Shown here piece by piece: positions 28,226 through 36,752 of a stretch of DNA of 64,000 nt. A program made the translations under genes and the position numbers. The notes under the pieces were generated by a model. The model was not told the DNA's origin. It did no database searches and saw only the letters and a list, made by a program, of their open reading frames with translations. Each line of letters opens with the position of its first letter. Positions within the stretch are counted from its first letter, which is position 1. The DNA comes from an uncultured Roseburia sp. (GTDB taxonomy: Bacteria; Bacillota; Clostridia; Lachnospirales; Lachnospiraceae), in assembly GCA_947652855.1 (NCBI GenBank), contig CANTEO010000001.1:84663-148662 (forward strand), in the 5' to 3' direction.

Positions 28226-29740
28226 ATGAATATGTTTGATAAGCCGTTATTTATCTTTGAAATGGCAAATAACCATCAGGGGGACGTCGCGCATGGAAAG
28301 AAGATCATTCATGCATTGCGTGAGGCGTCAAAGGACTATATGGAGGAATTTCATTTTGCGGTGAAATTTCAGTACCGTGACCTGGACACATTTCTGCATC
28401 CTGCATACCGCGGCCGCCTGGATCTAAAGAACGTAAAGCGCTTTCAGGAAACGCGCCTTGACGGGCCGGCGTTTGAAGAATTGAAGCGGGAGGCGGAGGG
28501 CTGCGGGTTTTTCACCATCTGCACGCCGTTTGACGAAGTTTCCGCGGAGCGGATTTGGGAGCAGGGGTTTGACGCCATAAAGATTGCGAGCTGCTCATTT
28601 ACGGACTGGCCCCTGCTGGAAAAGATCGCCGAGCATACGATGCCCGTGATTGCCTCCACGGCGGGCAGCAGCATGGACGACATCAAGCGGGTGGCGCTGT
28701 TTTTTGAGAACCGGAAAACGCCCCTTTCGCTGATGCATTGCGTCGCGGAGTATCCGACGCCGGAAGAGAAGCTGCAGATGAATCAGATTGACCTGCTTCG
28801 GCGCGCATTCCCGGATCATGCGATTGGCTTTTCCACCCATGAGCCGCCCGAGGATGCCGCTCCGGTCATGCTTGCGGTTGCAAAGGGGGCCAGAATTTTT
28901 GAAAAGCACGTGGGCCTTCCTACAGAGGAAATCTCCCTAAACGCCTATTCCGCCAATCCAGGGCAAGTGAAAGCATGGCTTGAGGAGGCGCGCAGGGCAT
29001 TTGGTATGTGCGGGGTAAGCGGGGAGAGGTATGCGCCTTCCCAAAAGGAGCAGGAAGATCTTTCGGCCCTTTCGAGAGGGATCTTTGCAAAAGGCCCAAT
29101 GCAGGCGGGGGAGACCCTTTCCGAGGAGAATGTTTATTTTGCGTTTCCCTGCGTCCCCGGGCAGCTTTTGGCGAAAGACTTCTCAAAATACAGCCATATT
29201 GCCTTAAAAAGTGAAAAAAGCGCGGATGACGCGATCATGAGGGAGGATGCCCAGGCAGACGACGCCAGGGAGAAGACAGAAAAGATCATAGAGCAGATCT
29301 CTAAGCTGCTTCGGGAAAGCAACGTCGTGATTCCCGAAGGGAGCAAGTGTGAGATCTCCCATCATTACGGGTTAAGCCGCTATCAGGAGACGGGAGTGGC
29401 GATCATTGAGTGCATTAACCGGGAGTACTGCAAAAAAATCTTGGCGCTGCTTCCGGGACAAAATCATCCCGTTCATTTACATAAAAAAAAGGAGGAGACC
29501 TTTTCTGTCGTGTACGGAGATTTGCATTTGGCGTTAGACGGAGAGCAGATGGAGCTGTCTCCGGGAGAGAGCATGGTAGTGGAGAGAAATGTGAAGCACA
29601 GCTTTTTCACGGAGCATGGCTGCGTGTTTGAGGAAATCTCCACGACGCATTTTAAGAATGACTCCTATTATGAGGATGAGAGCCGTTTTGTACAGCCAAG
29701 GAAAACAACCATCTATTTGTCGAAAAGCATATTTCGTTGA
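28226..29740 (+). CDS. NeuB-like nonulosonate synthase fused to a cupin
   Basis: This 504-residue protein has an N-terminal NeuB TIM barrel (about 1-275: 'FEMANNHQGD', 'FAVKFQYRD', 'IKIASCSFTDWPLL', 'GFSTHE', 'EKHVGL') and a SAF-type domain (about 285-345). NeuB enzymes condense phosphoenolpyruvate with a sugar aldehyde to give sialic-acid-like nonulosonates. The last 150 residues are a cupin with 'HPVHLHKKKEETF' metal ligands, similar to the D-lyxose-isomerase-like group; fused here it may isomerise the sugar substrate. No NeuC or NeuA is in the window, so the product is uncertain. The start follows AAAGGAG one base after the ThDP enzyme stop. Confidence 0.88.
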   Translation: MNMFDKPLFIFEMANNHQGDVAHGKKIIHALREASKDYMEEFHFAVKFQYRDLDTFLHPAYRGRLDLKNVKRFQETRLDGPAFEELKREAEGCGFFTICTPFDEVSAERIWEQGFDAIKIASCSFTDWPLLEKIAEHTMPVIASTAGSSMDDIKRVALFFENRKTPLSLMHCVAEYPTPEEKLQMNQIDLLRRAFPDHAIGFSTHEPPEDAAPVMLAVAKGARIFEKHVGLPTEEISLNAYSANPGQVKAWLEEARRAFGMCGVSGERYAPSQKEQEDLSALSRGIFAKGPMQAGETLSEENVYFAFPCVPGQLLAKDFSKYSHIALKSEKSADDAIMREDAQADDAREKTEKIIEQISKLLRESNVVIPEGSKCEISHHYGLSRYQETGVAIIECINREYCKKILALLPGQNHPVHLHKKKEETFSVVYGDLHLALDGEQMELSPGESMVVERNVKHSFFTEHGCVFEEISTTHFKNDSYYEDESRFVQPRKTTIYLSKSIFR

Positions 29741-29754
29741 GGGAGGGCCTGAAT

Positions 29755-30828
29755 ATGGGATTGACGGAAAAGGAACAGTCTGGAAGGAATTACTTAAAAG
29801 AGAAAAAGCCCCTGGTCTTTGAGAAGGTGTCAAAGTTCACGGAAAAGTTTCAGAGAGGGGAAAGCATTGCGATCATTCAGCTGCAGTACAACTATATCTG
29901 CAATATGAAATGTGAACACTGCTCCATAAAGCGGTTTCAAGGCGCGAATCAGAACCGGAGGCTGACGCCGAAAGACGTAGGGAGGATTGCAAAGCAGGCG
30001 GATGAGATGGGCTTGGCCCGCTTTGTCATATCGGGAGGGGAGCCTACGATTTTCCCGGATCTGGAGGAGATCGTCAATGAGATCAACCCTGAGAAATTTT
30101 ACATTAACTGCGACACGAACGGATGGCTTTTGGCGGAGAAGGCGGAGTATCTAAAGTCCATCGGCATTGACCGGATGCAGCTTAGCATTGACAGCCTGGA
30201 TCCCGAGGAGCATGACGCGTTCCGCCATATGCCGGGCGCGCACGCCAGGGCGTTAGAGGGGATCAAAGCCTGTCAAGAGGTGGGCCTGCCCTTATACATA
30301 CAGACGGTCGTGACGAAGGAACGCCTGCACTCTGAGGAGTTCATTCAGTTTCTGAAATATTTTAACGGCATGGGATTAAATGTCTTCGTCTCCTATGCAA
30401 AGCCGGTCGGGGCATGGGAAGGCCATTTTGAAAACCTGATTGACCGAAAGGACATGGCGTATATGCGGGAATTGGAGAAGAAGTATCAGGTATGCACGCA
30501 TTTGACGCCCGGATATGGGCTGGACATGGGATGCATTGGCGTGAAGGCGTTTCTTTCTGTGACGCAGTATGGAGACGTCCTTCCGTGTCCGTATATCCAT
30601 ACCTCGATTGGAAATGTGTTCGACAGCAGCCTAAAGGATATCATACAGACGGGGATGAACATCTGTCATTTTGGGGAGCATCGTGATACGTGCCTGATCG
30701 CGGAGGATCTGGACTTTATTCAAAAATACGTGGCGGGCAGGATTTATCATAAGCCGCTGCCGGTTCCGTGTCAGGAAGTCTTTACCGAAGAGGACGTCAC
30801 AAAGAAGCCGTTTTATGAAAGAGGGTAA
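29755..30828 (+). CDS. Radical SAM enzyme
   Basis: This 357-residue protein has the [4Fe-4S] cluster motif 'CNMKCEHC' (CxxxCxxC) near residue 50, then 'ISGGEPTIFPD' (SAM-binding GGE) and 'MQLSIDSLDPEEHDAFR'. A C-terminal Cys-containing region with 'GDVLPCPYIHTSIGNVFD' resembles a short SPASM/twitch domain that may hold a second cluster. There is no cobalamin-binding domain, so it is unlikely to be a Fom3-like methyltransferase. The reaction is unknown; context suggests modification of a sugar or acyl intermediate. The ATG at 29755 has GGGAGGG upstream. Confidence 0.88.
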   Translation: MGLTEKEQSGRNYLKEKKPLVFEKVSKFTEKFQRGESIAIIQLQYNYICNMKCEHCSIKRFQGANQNRRLTPKDVGRIAKQADEMGLARFVISGGEPTIFPDLEEIVNEINPEKFYINCDTNGWLLAEKAEYLKSIGIDRMQLSIDSLDPEEHDAFRHMPGAHARALEGIKACQEVGLPLYIQTVVTKERLHSEEFIQFLKYFNGMGLNVFVSYAKPVGAWEGHFENLIDRKDMAYMRELEKKYQVCTHLTPGYGLDMGCIGVKAFLSVTQYGDVLPCPYIHTSIGNVFDSSLKDIIQTGMNICHFGEHRDTCLIAEDLDFIQKYVAGRIYHKPLPVPCQEVFTEEDVTKKPFYERG

Positions 30829-30832
30829 GCGT

Positions 30833-31342
30833 ATGGGCTTATACGAGAAGGCGTTGGATGAGATTTTGGAGGAGATACCGAACCCGAAACTGGGATTGCC
30901 GGAAAAAGTGTTCGAATTTGCATCTTCTATCGTGCCTATGGTAAATGTGGATTTGCTGATCCGCAATGAAAAGGGGGAGATTTTGCTCGCCTGGCGCGAC
31001 GATAAGTTCGCGGGGCCTGTCTGGCACATTCCCGGAGGGATCATCCGCTTTGGGGAGACGATGCGGGAGCGGATTCAGAAAGTGGCGATGCAGGAGGTCG
31101 GGACGGCCGTGGACGTCTTAGGGGACGCGGCCTGCGTAAGGGAGATTTTTTCGGATCACAGGGAGCGGGGCCATTTTATTTCCTTTTTATATGAGTGCGC
31201 GCCCCTGGCGGGCGCCGCTATCGCCACGCAGGAGAAGGAGCGGCCGCAAGCCGGGGATTTGCGCTGGTTTGGGGCTTGCCCTGCGAATTTCATAGAATGT
31301 CAGAGGGCGGCGTATCAAATGTATTTCAACAGGCAAGGATGA
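30833..31342 (+). CDS. Nudix hydrolase, GDP-mannose hydrolase-like
   Basis: This 169-residue protein carries 'GPVWHIPGGIIRFGET' followed by 'KVAMQEVG', a variant Nudix box in which the usual REUxEE reads KVAMQE. This matches the degenerate box of GDP-mannose mannosyl hydrolases (WcaH type), which attack the sugar carbon instead of the pyrophosphate. It probably acts on a nucleotide-sugar of this pathway, as supply or as housecleaning. Start at 30833 with GAGGG; the spacing to the radical SAM gene is only 4 bp. Confidence 0.85.
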   Translation: MGLYEKALDEILEEIPNPKLGLPEKVFEFASSIVPMVNVDLLIRNEKGEILLAWRDDKFAGPVWHIPGGIIRFGETMRERIQKVAMQEVGTAVDVLGDAACVREIFSDHRERGHFISFLYECAPLAGAAIATQEKERPQAGDLRWFGACPANFIECQRAAYQMYFNRQG

Positions 31343-31354
31343 AAGGCAGGGCAT

Positions 31355-33301
31355 ATGGAGGAACGAAGGCGTCAGGATGCATATGACATGGCGGTCAAAA
31401 TACGGGCGTTTGAGCGCACGGCGCTAGAGCTGTTCGCGCAGGACAAGCTGTCTGGGACGACGCATACGTACATTGGGCAGGAGGCGACTGCCGCCGCGGC
31501 CATGAGCTTTGTCGGGGAGCGGGACGTTGTTTTTAGCAATCACAGGTGCCATGGGCATTACCTGGCCTATGGCGGAGACGAACGGGCGCTTTTGGCGGAG
31601 ATTATGTCAAAGGAATCCGGCCTATGCGGGGGACGTGGCGGGAGCCAGCATATTCATTATAAGAATTTCTATACAAATGGGATTCAAGGCGGCATCCTCC
31701 CAAATGCGCTTGGCGTGGCGTTTGCGAAAAAGCTGGATCAGAAAAAAGACAGAACCGTCGTCTTTTTGGGAGATGGGACATTGGGCCAGGGGGTCGTGTA
31801 TGAGACGCTCAATATTGCGTCCGTGTTTCAGATCCCGATGCTGTTTATTGTGGAAGACAATCAATACGCGATGAGCACAAGGCGGGAAGACGCCATTAGC
31901 GGAGACATTGCAGAGCGGATCCGGGGATTTGCGGTCGAGACGCTTGAGATTGCCAGCACGGATACGGACGAGCTTTTGGATTTTTTTGAAAAGGCGTTTC
32001 GAAAGCTTGACACAGGAAATCAGCCGGTGTGCGCAGTCGTGCATAACTTTCGCCTGGGGGCGCACAGCAAGGGCGACGACACGAGGGACGCGGCGGAGAT
32101 TGAGCGCCATATGCAATGGGATCCGATCGCCGTCTTGGAGAGGAAGCTCGGAAGGGACGAAGTGGGCCGGCGCCTTAGGCGGCATTCTGAGGCGTTTGCG
32201 CAAATGGCGCTTGACTTGGAGGGCCAGGGGACGGCCCGGATTTTAAGCTGCGAGGCAGAGGCGCTCTCGGTTAAGGAAACGTTTTTCTGCGAGGGCGGCA
32301 AACGATGCAATGAGCAGATTCGGGAGGCGCTTGGGGAGGGAATAGAACGCAATAAGAACATCATTGTCTATGGGGAAGACGTAAAGGATCCCTATGGGGG
32401 CGCGTTTAAGGCCACCAAAGGCTTAAGCGGGAAGCACCCGGGCAATCTGTTCAATATGCCCATAAGCGAGGCATGCATGGTAGGAATGGCAGTCGGGATG
32501 GCGCTGGCGGGGAAGATTCCGGTGGTCGAAATTATGTTTGGGGACTTTTTGGCATTGGCAATGGATCAGCTGTTAAACCATGCCGTAAAATATGGCTGGA
32601 TTTACGGGGAGGCGGTACAAGTCCCAATGGTGATCCGCACGCCGATGGGCGGAGGAAGAGGGTACGGGCCTACGCACAGCCAGTCTTTGGAAAAATTTCT
32701 GATGGGGATTCCCCTGCTGAAAGTGCTTGCGCTTTCCCCGCTTCACAATCCCAAGCTCCTGTATCAGACCATTTTCGACACGATTTCCTCCCCGACTGTC
32801 GTGATTGAGAATAAAAAGCTGTATGCCGAGCGGATGCTTTCCGTATCCGATCACAAGTGCGGCTCGTTTTTTGTGGAGGAAATCAATCACTATGGATATT
32901 CGACCATGCGTCTGTCGCTGGATCGGCAGACGGCGCCGGATATCACCGTCGTGACGTATGGCGGGATGGTTCGGGACGCAATGAAGGCGGCGGAGGAGCT
33001 GCTTTTGGAGGATGAAATTCAGGCAGACCTTGTAGTCGTCAGCCAGCTGCTGCCTCTGCCAAAGCAGGATATCCGGGAAGCCATAAACGGCAAAGCGCCA
33101 ATGGCCGTGGTGGAGGAAGGGACGGTAACGGCGGGGATCGGTGCCGAGATTGTCGCGTGGTGCGCGCAGGAGCGGCTGGCGGAGGGGTATTTGCGGATTG
33201 GGGCGCATGACCTGCCAATTCCGAATGGAATCAAGCTGGAGCGGCAGGCGCTGCCAGATTGGAAATGCATAATAGAGAGGATCAGGGAGTTCGTAAAATG
33301 A
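31355..33301 (+). CDS. Fused 2-oxoacid dehydrogenase E1 alpha-beta
   Basis: This 648-residue protein joins both E1 subunits. Residues 1-300 are E1 alpha: 'THTYIGQEATAA', the ThDP motif 'FLGDGTLGQGVVYETLNIA' and 'EDNQYAMST'. Residues about 318-648 are E1 beta: 'VYGEDVKDPYGGAFKAT', 'PISEACMVGMAVGMAL', 'GGGRGYGPTHSQ'. E1 decarboxylates a 2-oxoacid and passes the acyl group to a lipoyl arm. The next genes supply that arm, lipoate ligase and E3, so the whole complex is encoded here. It is like pyruvate/acetoin/branched-chain E1; which oxoacid is used cannot be read from the sequence. The end overlaps the next gene by ATGA. Confidence 0.92.
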   Translation: MEERRRQDAYDMAVKIRAFERTALELFAQDKLSGTTHTYIGQEATAAAAMSFVGERDVVFSNHRCHGHYLAYGGDERALLAEIMSKESGLCGGRGGSQHIHYKNFYTNGIQGGILPNALGVAFAKKLDQKKDRTVVFLGDGTLGQGVVYETLNIASVFQIPMLFIVEDNQYAMSTRREDAISGDIAERIRGFAVETLEIASTDTDELLDFFEKAFRKLDTGNQPVCAVVHNFRLGAHSKGDDTRDAAEIERHMQWDPIAVLERKLGRDEVGRRLRRHSEAFAQMALDLEGQGTARILSCEAEALSVKETFFCEGGKRCNEQIREALGEGIERNKNIIVYGEDVKDPYGGAFKATKGLSGKHPGNLFNMPISEACMVGMAVGMALAGKIPVVEIMFGDFLALAMDQLLNHAVKYGWIYGEAVQVPMVIRTPMGGGRGYGPTHSQSLEKFLMGIPLLKVLALSPLHNPKLLYQTIFDTISSPTVVIENKKLYAERMLSVSDHKCGSFFVEEINHYGYSTMRLSLDRQTAPDITVVTYGGMVRDAMKAAEELLLEDEIQADLVVVSQLLPLPKQDIREAINGKAPMAVVEEGTVTAGIGAEIVAWCAQERLAEGYLRIGAHDLPIPNGIKLERQALPDWKCIIERIREFVK

Positions 33302-34329
33302 AAGACAGAATCGTGATGCCGCGCTTGGGCGTAAATGACGACAAGGTCATGGTTGCGCAGTTTCTTGTGGAGGACGGCGCGGCAGTGAAAAAGGGCCAGG
33401 CAGTCGCCGTATTGGAAACGTCGAAAGAGACGAGCGAGATTTGCGCGCCGTCCGACGGCGTCATCTCATTTTTAATAAAAGAGGAGACGGAGGCAGAGGT
33501 CGGGACTGAGATCGCGTTGATTAGCGCCAGCCGGGAGGCGCATGAGGAAACAGCGATAGGGCAGCCGGAGCGGAAATTGACGGAAAAGGCAAAGCGGCTG
33601 GCCGAGAAGCATGGCATTGACCTTCGCCTCTTGCCTTCGGACAAAATTATACGGGAAAAGGATTTATTGCCATACATTCAAAAGCCGTATGAAATGGCGG
33701 AAGTGACGAGCAACCAGGCCGTCATTTACGGCGGCGGGGGGTTTGGAAAGATTGCCGTTGAGATTTTAAGGCAAGATCCGCAGTTTGCGGTGTATGGAAT
33801 CGTTGACAGCAATTTCCCGGACAAAAAAGAGGTTTTGGGCGTGCCGGTGATTGGGGACGACGAGATCTTAGAACGTCTTTTGAAAGAAGGGCGCAAAAAA
33901 ATGGTGAACGCCGTGGGATTTTTACAAAAGGCGCATTGGCGTAAGCCCACATATGAAATGCTGAAAGAAAAGGGGTTTGAGTTCATCAATGTGATCCATC
34001 GGAGCGCGGTGGTGGAGCAAAGCGTCACAATGGGAGCCGGGAATCTGATCTGCGCGGGCGCCATTATCGGATCGGAGGCGAAGATTGGGAGCAACTGCAT
34101 CTTAAATGCCGGATGCGTCATTTCGCATGACTGCAAGATAAGCGATCACTGCCATATCGCGTCCGGGGCGACGCTGGCGGGAAATGTCACGGTAGGGGAA
34201 AACACGTTGATCGGACAGGGCTGCACCGTCTATTCGGATGTGCGCATCGGAAAAAATGTGACGGTGCAAAACGGCGTCCATATCTTTAAGAATGTGGAAG
34301 ACGGCGCAGTCGTCCTGTTAAATGGCTGA
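33298..34329 (+). CDS. Lipoyl domain-E3-binding domain-PglD-like acyltransferase fusion
   Basis: This 343-residue protein takes the place of the E2 gene. Residues 1-76 are a lipoyl domain with the predicted lipoylated lysine K43 in 'LETSKETSE'. Residues about 92-128 resemble the peripheral subunit-binding domain ('LAEKHGIDLRLLPSDK'). Instead of the usual CAT-fold acyltransferase, residues 133-343 are a PglD-like sugar N-acyltransferase: a Rossmann part starting 'AVIYGGGGFGKIAVEIL' and a left-handed beta-helix of hexapeptides ('GAIIGSEAKIGSN') with the likely catalytic His in 'CVISHDCKISD'. I infer direct transfer of an acyl group from dihydrolipoyl to an amino sugar without CoA. The natural acceptor would be the 3-amino sugar made upstream, for which no separate N-acyltransferase gene is seen. 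Confidence 0.9.
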   Translation: MKDRIVMPRLGVNDDKVMVAQFLVEDGAAVKKGQAVAVLETSKETSEICAPSDGVISFLIKEETEAEVGTEIALISASREAHEETAIGQPERKLTEKAKRLAEKHGIDLRLLPSDKIIREKDLLPYIQKPYEMAEVTSNQAVIYGGGGFGKIAVEILRQDPQFAVYGIVDSNFPDKKEVLGVPVIGDDEILERLLKEGRKKMVNAVGFLQKAHWRKPTYEMLKEKGFEFINVIHRSAVVEQSVTMGAGNLICAGAIIGSEAKIGSNCILNAGCVISHDCKISDHCHIASGATLAGNVTVGENTLIGQGCTVYSDVRIGKNVTVQNGVHIFKNVEDGAVVLLNG

Positions 34330-35404
34330 AAAGGGAGTGAAAAGACGAAACGTGAGGCTGCTTATTTTTGAGACGGCGCAGGCCGACCCGTATGAAAACC
34401 TGGCGGCGGAGGAGCATCTGCTTTCTGTCTGCGGGCAGGAGAATAGCGCGGCTCTGTTTTTATGGCAAAACAGGGATTCGGTCATTTTGGGAAGGAATCA
34501 AAATCCGTATGCCGAATGCAATTTGCAGATGGCCGAGGAAAACGGAGTGAAAATCGCCAGGAGAATGACAGGGGGCGGGGCCGTCTTTCATGATTTGGGG
34601 AACTTAAACTTCACCTTCCTTGCGCCAAAGCAGGATTATCAGAAGGAAGATGCGTTTGCCGTCATACAGGCGGCGCTTTTGGAGCTTGGGGTTGACGTAG
34701 AGAGAAGCGGAAGGAACGACCTGCTGGCGGGCGGATATAAATTCTCTGGGAATGCGTTTTATTCCAATGAGGCGGCAGCCTTGCACCATGGGACGGTTCT
34801 TGTGCATTCGGATTTGGACAAGATGAATCTGTGCCTTGGGGCGAGCGGGGGGAAAATGCAGAGGAAAGGGATTGCGTCTGTGCGCAGCAGGGTCGTCAAC
34901 CTCTGCGCGCTGCAGCCGTCCCTGACCGTCCCCGCCGTCAAGGACAGCCTAAAGCGGGCGTATCGAAGGGAGATGCAGAAGCGGCACGCCATAGAGGGCG
35001 TGGAGGAGCGCGTCATAGGCCCTAAGGCGGCGCCTCTTGCGCTGCGGGAAAAATACGCGTCGAAGGAATGGATCTTCGGAGGCTATGGCGGGCAGTGGGA
35101 GCGGCGCGCGAGGCAGGGCTTCCCATGGGGAGGCGTAACGCTTTTGATGAATGTTGAGAAGCATCGGATTGCGGCGCTAAAGCTGGATTCCGACGCGCTG
35201 CTTCAAGCGCCCATTGGGGCGATAGAAAAGAAGCTGATCGGCGTCCGGCTGGATGCGTTGGGCAAGGCAATGGAAGAGCTGAAGGCTTCGTTTGAAGACG
35301 AAGCGGAGAAGCGGCTGGCGGATGACGTCATGCGTTGGATGAGGGGGCTTTTGGAAGGAGAGGCTGCAAATGAGCGAGGAGCTTGGCAAGGCAAAGGAAT
35401 ATGA
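34322..35404 (+). CDS. lplA: Lipoate-protein ligase A
   Basis: This 360-residue ligase attaches lipoate to lipoyl domains using ATP. It shows 'YENLAAEEHLLS', 'LGRNQNPYAE', 'ARRMTGGGAVFHDLGNLNFTF' (the RRxxGGGxVxHD motif) and 'LAGGYKFSGNAFY' with the catalytic Lys. The length fits LplA with its C-terminal accessory domain. Overlap with the lipoyl-fusion gene on one side and the E3 gene on the other suggests it serves the lipoyl domain encoded just before it. It lacks a strong ribosome site and is probably translationally coupled. Confidence 0.93.
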   Translation: MAEKGVKRRNVRLLIFETAQADPYENLAAEEHLLSVCGQENSAALFLWQNRDSVILGRNQNPYAECNLQMAEENGVKIARRMTGGGAVFHDLGNLNFTFLAPKQDYQKEDAFAVIQAALLELGVDVERSGRNDLLAGGYKFSGNAFYSNEAAALHHGTVLVHSDLDKMNLCLGASGGKMQRKGIASVRSRVVNLCALQPSLTVPAVKDSLKRAYRREMQKRHAIEGVEERVIGPKAAPLALREKYASKEWIFGGYGGQWERRARQGFPWGGVTLLMNVEKHRIAALKLDSDALLQAPIGAIEKKLIGVRLDALGKAMEELKASFEDEAEKRLADDVMRWMRGLLEGEAANERGAWQGKGI

Positions 35405-36737
35405 CGTGGCGATCCTTGGCGGCGGGCCGGCCGGGTGCCATGCGGCTATAGAGCTGGCGTCGGCGGGGAGGCGCGTCCTTTTAATTGAAAAAAACGAGAT
35501 TGGCGGCGTTTGCCTCCATAAAGGCTGCATTCCCACCAAGTCACTGCTCTATAGCGCGAGGGCCTACGCCCTGGCAGGAAAAAAGGGGCCGTTCGACCTT
35601 GAGGGCGCAATTGAAAAAGAGCAGAAAGACATTAAGCGGCTGTTGGGCGGCTTACGTGGCAGGCTTGCGCAAAGCAATGCAGACTGCGTGCATGGCGAGG
35701 CCAAGATAGAAGGGCGCGTCGGCGGGCGCTTTGCGGTGTCTGTCGGCGGGGAGCGGTATGGCGCAAACGATTTGGTAATTGCAGTTGGCGGCCGTCAGAG
35801 GGAGATCCCTATTCCGGGCTTGCGCAACGACGGACAGGAGCCGTATGTGTTTTACAGTGACGCATTCTTTTCCCTGCGCAGGTTTGAGGAGCGGGCTGCG
35901 GTCATTGGAGGAGGAGCGGTTGGGATTGAGCTTGCCGCTTTTCTTAATCAAATCGGGAGCAAGGTGACGGTTTACGAGAAAAAAGAAGCGTTATTGGAAG
36001 GGATGCTGGATGCCGACGTGGGAGGCATCGTGAAGGACTCCCTTATGAAGCGGGGCATAGATATCGTGTTAGGCTGCGACATTCAAGAGGTGAGGGATCA
36101 CAGCATTTTATACCAGAAGGATGGCGCATGGGAGGAGTCAGAGGCAGGCCAGGTGTTTGTCGCAGGCGGCAGGGTGGGCAATGCAGAGGGGATTGGCCTG
36201 TCAAAGCTAGGCGTGGATGAAAGCGGCCCTAAGCTTGTGACGGATGAATCCGGCAGGACCGGGATACCCCATATCTATGCCTGCGGCGACGTGACAGGCG
36301 CGCCTATGCTCGCCCATGCGGCGTATCGGGAGGCTGAGGCGGTCGCGGCTGACATCTTAGGAAAAAGGCAAGAGGCGCAGGCGGCGGTTCCCTCCGTTGT
36401 ATATGCCAACCCTGAGATCGCCGCAGTGGGGGCATTGGAGGAAGAATGCCTGCGGCTCGGCAAAAAAGTGACTTCAAAAAGCCTGCCAATGGTGTATAGC
36501 AGCAGATACTTTATTGAAAATGAAGCAGAAAAGGAAAACGGCGCCTGCAAGCTGATCTTTGACGGGGATCAAACGCTGATCGGGGCGCAGCTTGTGGGGA
36601 ATGGAGCCTCCGAGCTGATTTTTCCGGTGTCTGAGATGGTTCGGCAAAAGAAAACGGCGGAAGAGATCAAGCATATGATCTTTCCCCATCCGTCAATTGC
36701 GGAAATTGTAAAGGAAACCGTATTGTGGGGAAAGTAA
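35370..36737 (+). CDS. lpdA: Dihydrolipoamide dehydrogenase (E3)
   Basis: This 455-residue flavoprotein re-oxidises the dihydrolipoyl arm with NAD. It has the FAD motif 'VAILGGGPAGCHAAIELA', the redox-active disulfide 'GGVCLHKGCIPTKSLLY', the NAD-binding 'AAVIGGGAVGIELAAFL', 'YACGDVTGAPMLAHAAYREA', and the C-terminal interface 'FPHPSIAEIVKE' with its catalytic His-Glu pair. Length and motifs are canonical. It overlaps the lplA gene by 35 bp. It is the last enzyme of the private 2-oxoacid dehydrogenase set. Confidence 0.95.
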   Translation: MSEELGKAKEYDVAILGGGPAGCHAAIELASAGRRVLLIEKNEIGGVCLHKGCIPTKSLLYSARAYALAGKKGPFDLEGAIEKEQKDIKRLLGGLRGRLAQSNADCVHGEAKIEGRVGGRFAVSVGGERYGANDLVIAVGGRQREIPIPGLRNDGQEPYVFYSDAFFSLRRFEERAAVIGGGAVGIELAAFLNQIGSKVTVYEKKEALLEGMLDADVGGIVKDSLMKRGIDIVLGCDIQEVRDHSILYQKDGAWEESEAGQVFVAGGRVGNAEGIGLSKLGVDESGPKLVTDESGRTGIPHIYACGDVTGAPMLAHAAYREAEAVAADILGKRQEAQAAVPSVVYANPEIAAVGALEEECLRLGKKVTSKSLPMVYSSRYFIENEAEKENGACKLIFDGDQTLIGAQLVGNGASELIFPVSEMVRQKKTAEEIKHMIFPHPSIAEIVKETVLWGK

Positions 36738-36752
36738 GGAAGGGAGGGGCCT

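Noticed and set aside
29483..29490. Run of eight A as a further phase-variable tract
   Set aside because: It encodes Lys codons in a conserved cupin metal-binding region, and A8 runs are common; it is not comparable to the G9 tracts.
28226..29740. Ordinary sialic acid pathway
   Set aside because: NeuB alone is present; NeuC and NeuA counterparts are missing and the fused cupin is atypical.
29755..30828. Fom3-like methyltransferase completing a fosfomycin pathway
   Set aside because: No cobalamin-binding domain, the gene lies in a different operon 18 kb away, and no epoxidase gene is present.
31355..36737. Housekeeping pyruvate dehydrogenase complex
   Set aside because: No canonical E2 gene; the lipoyl domain is fused to a sugar acyltransferase, and the genes are embedded in a glycan operon.
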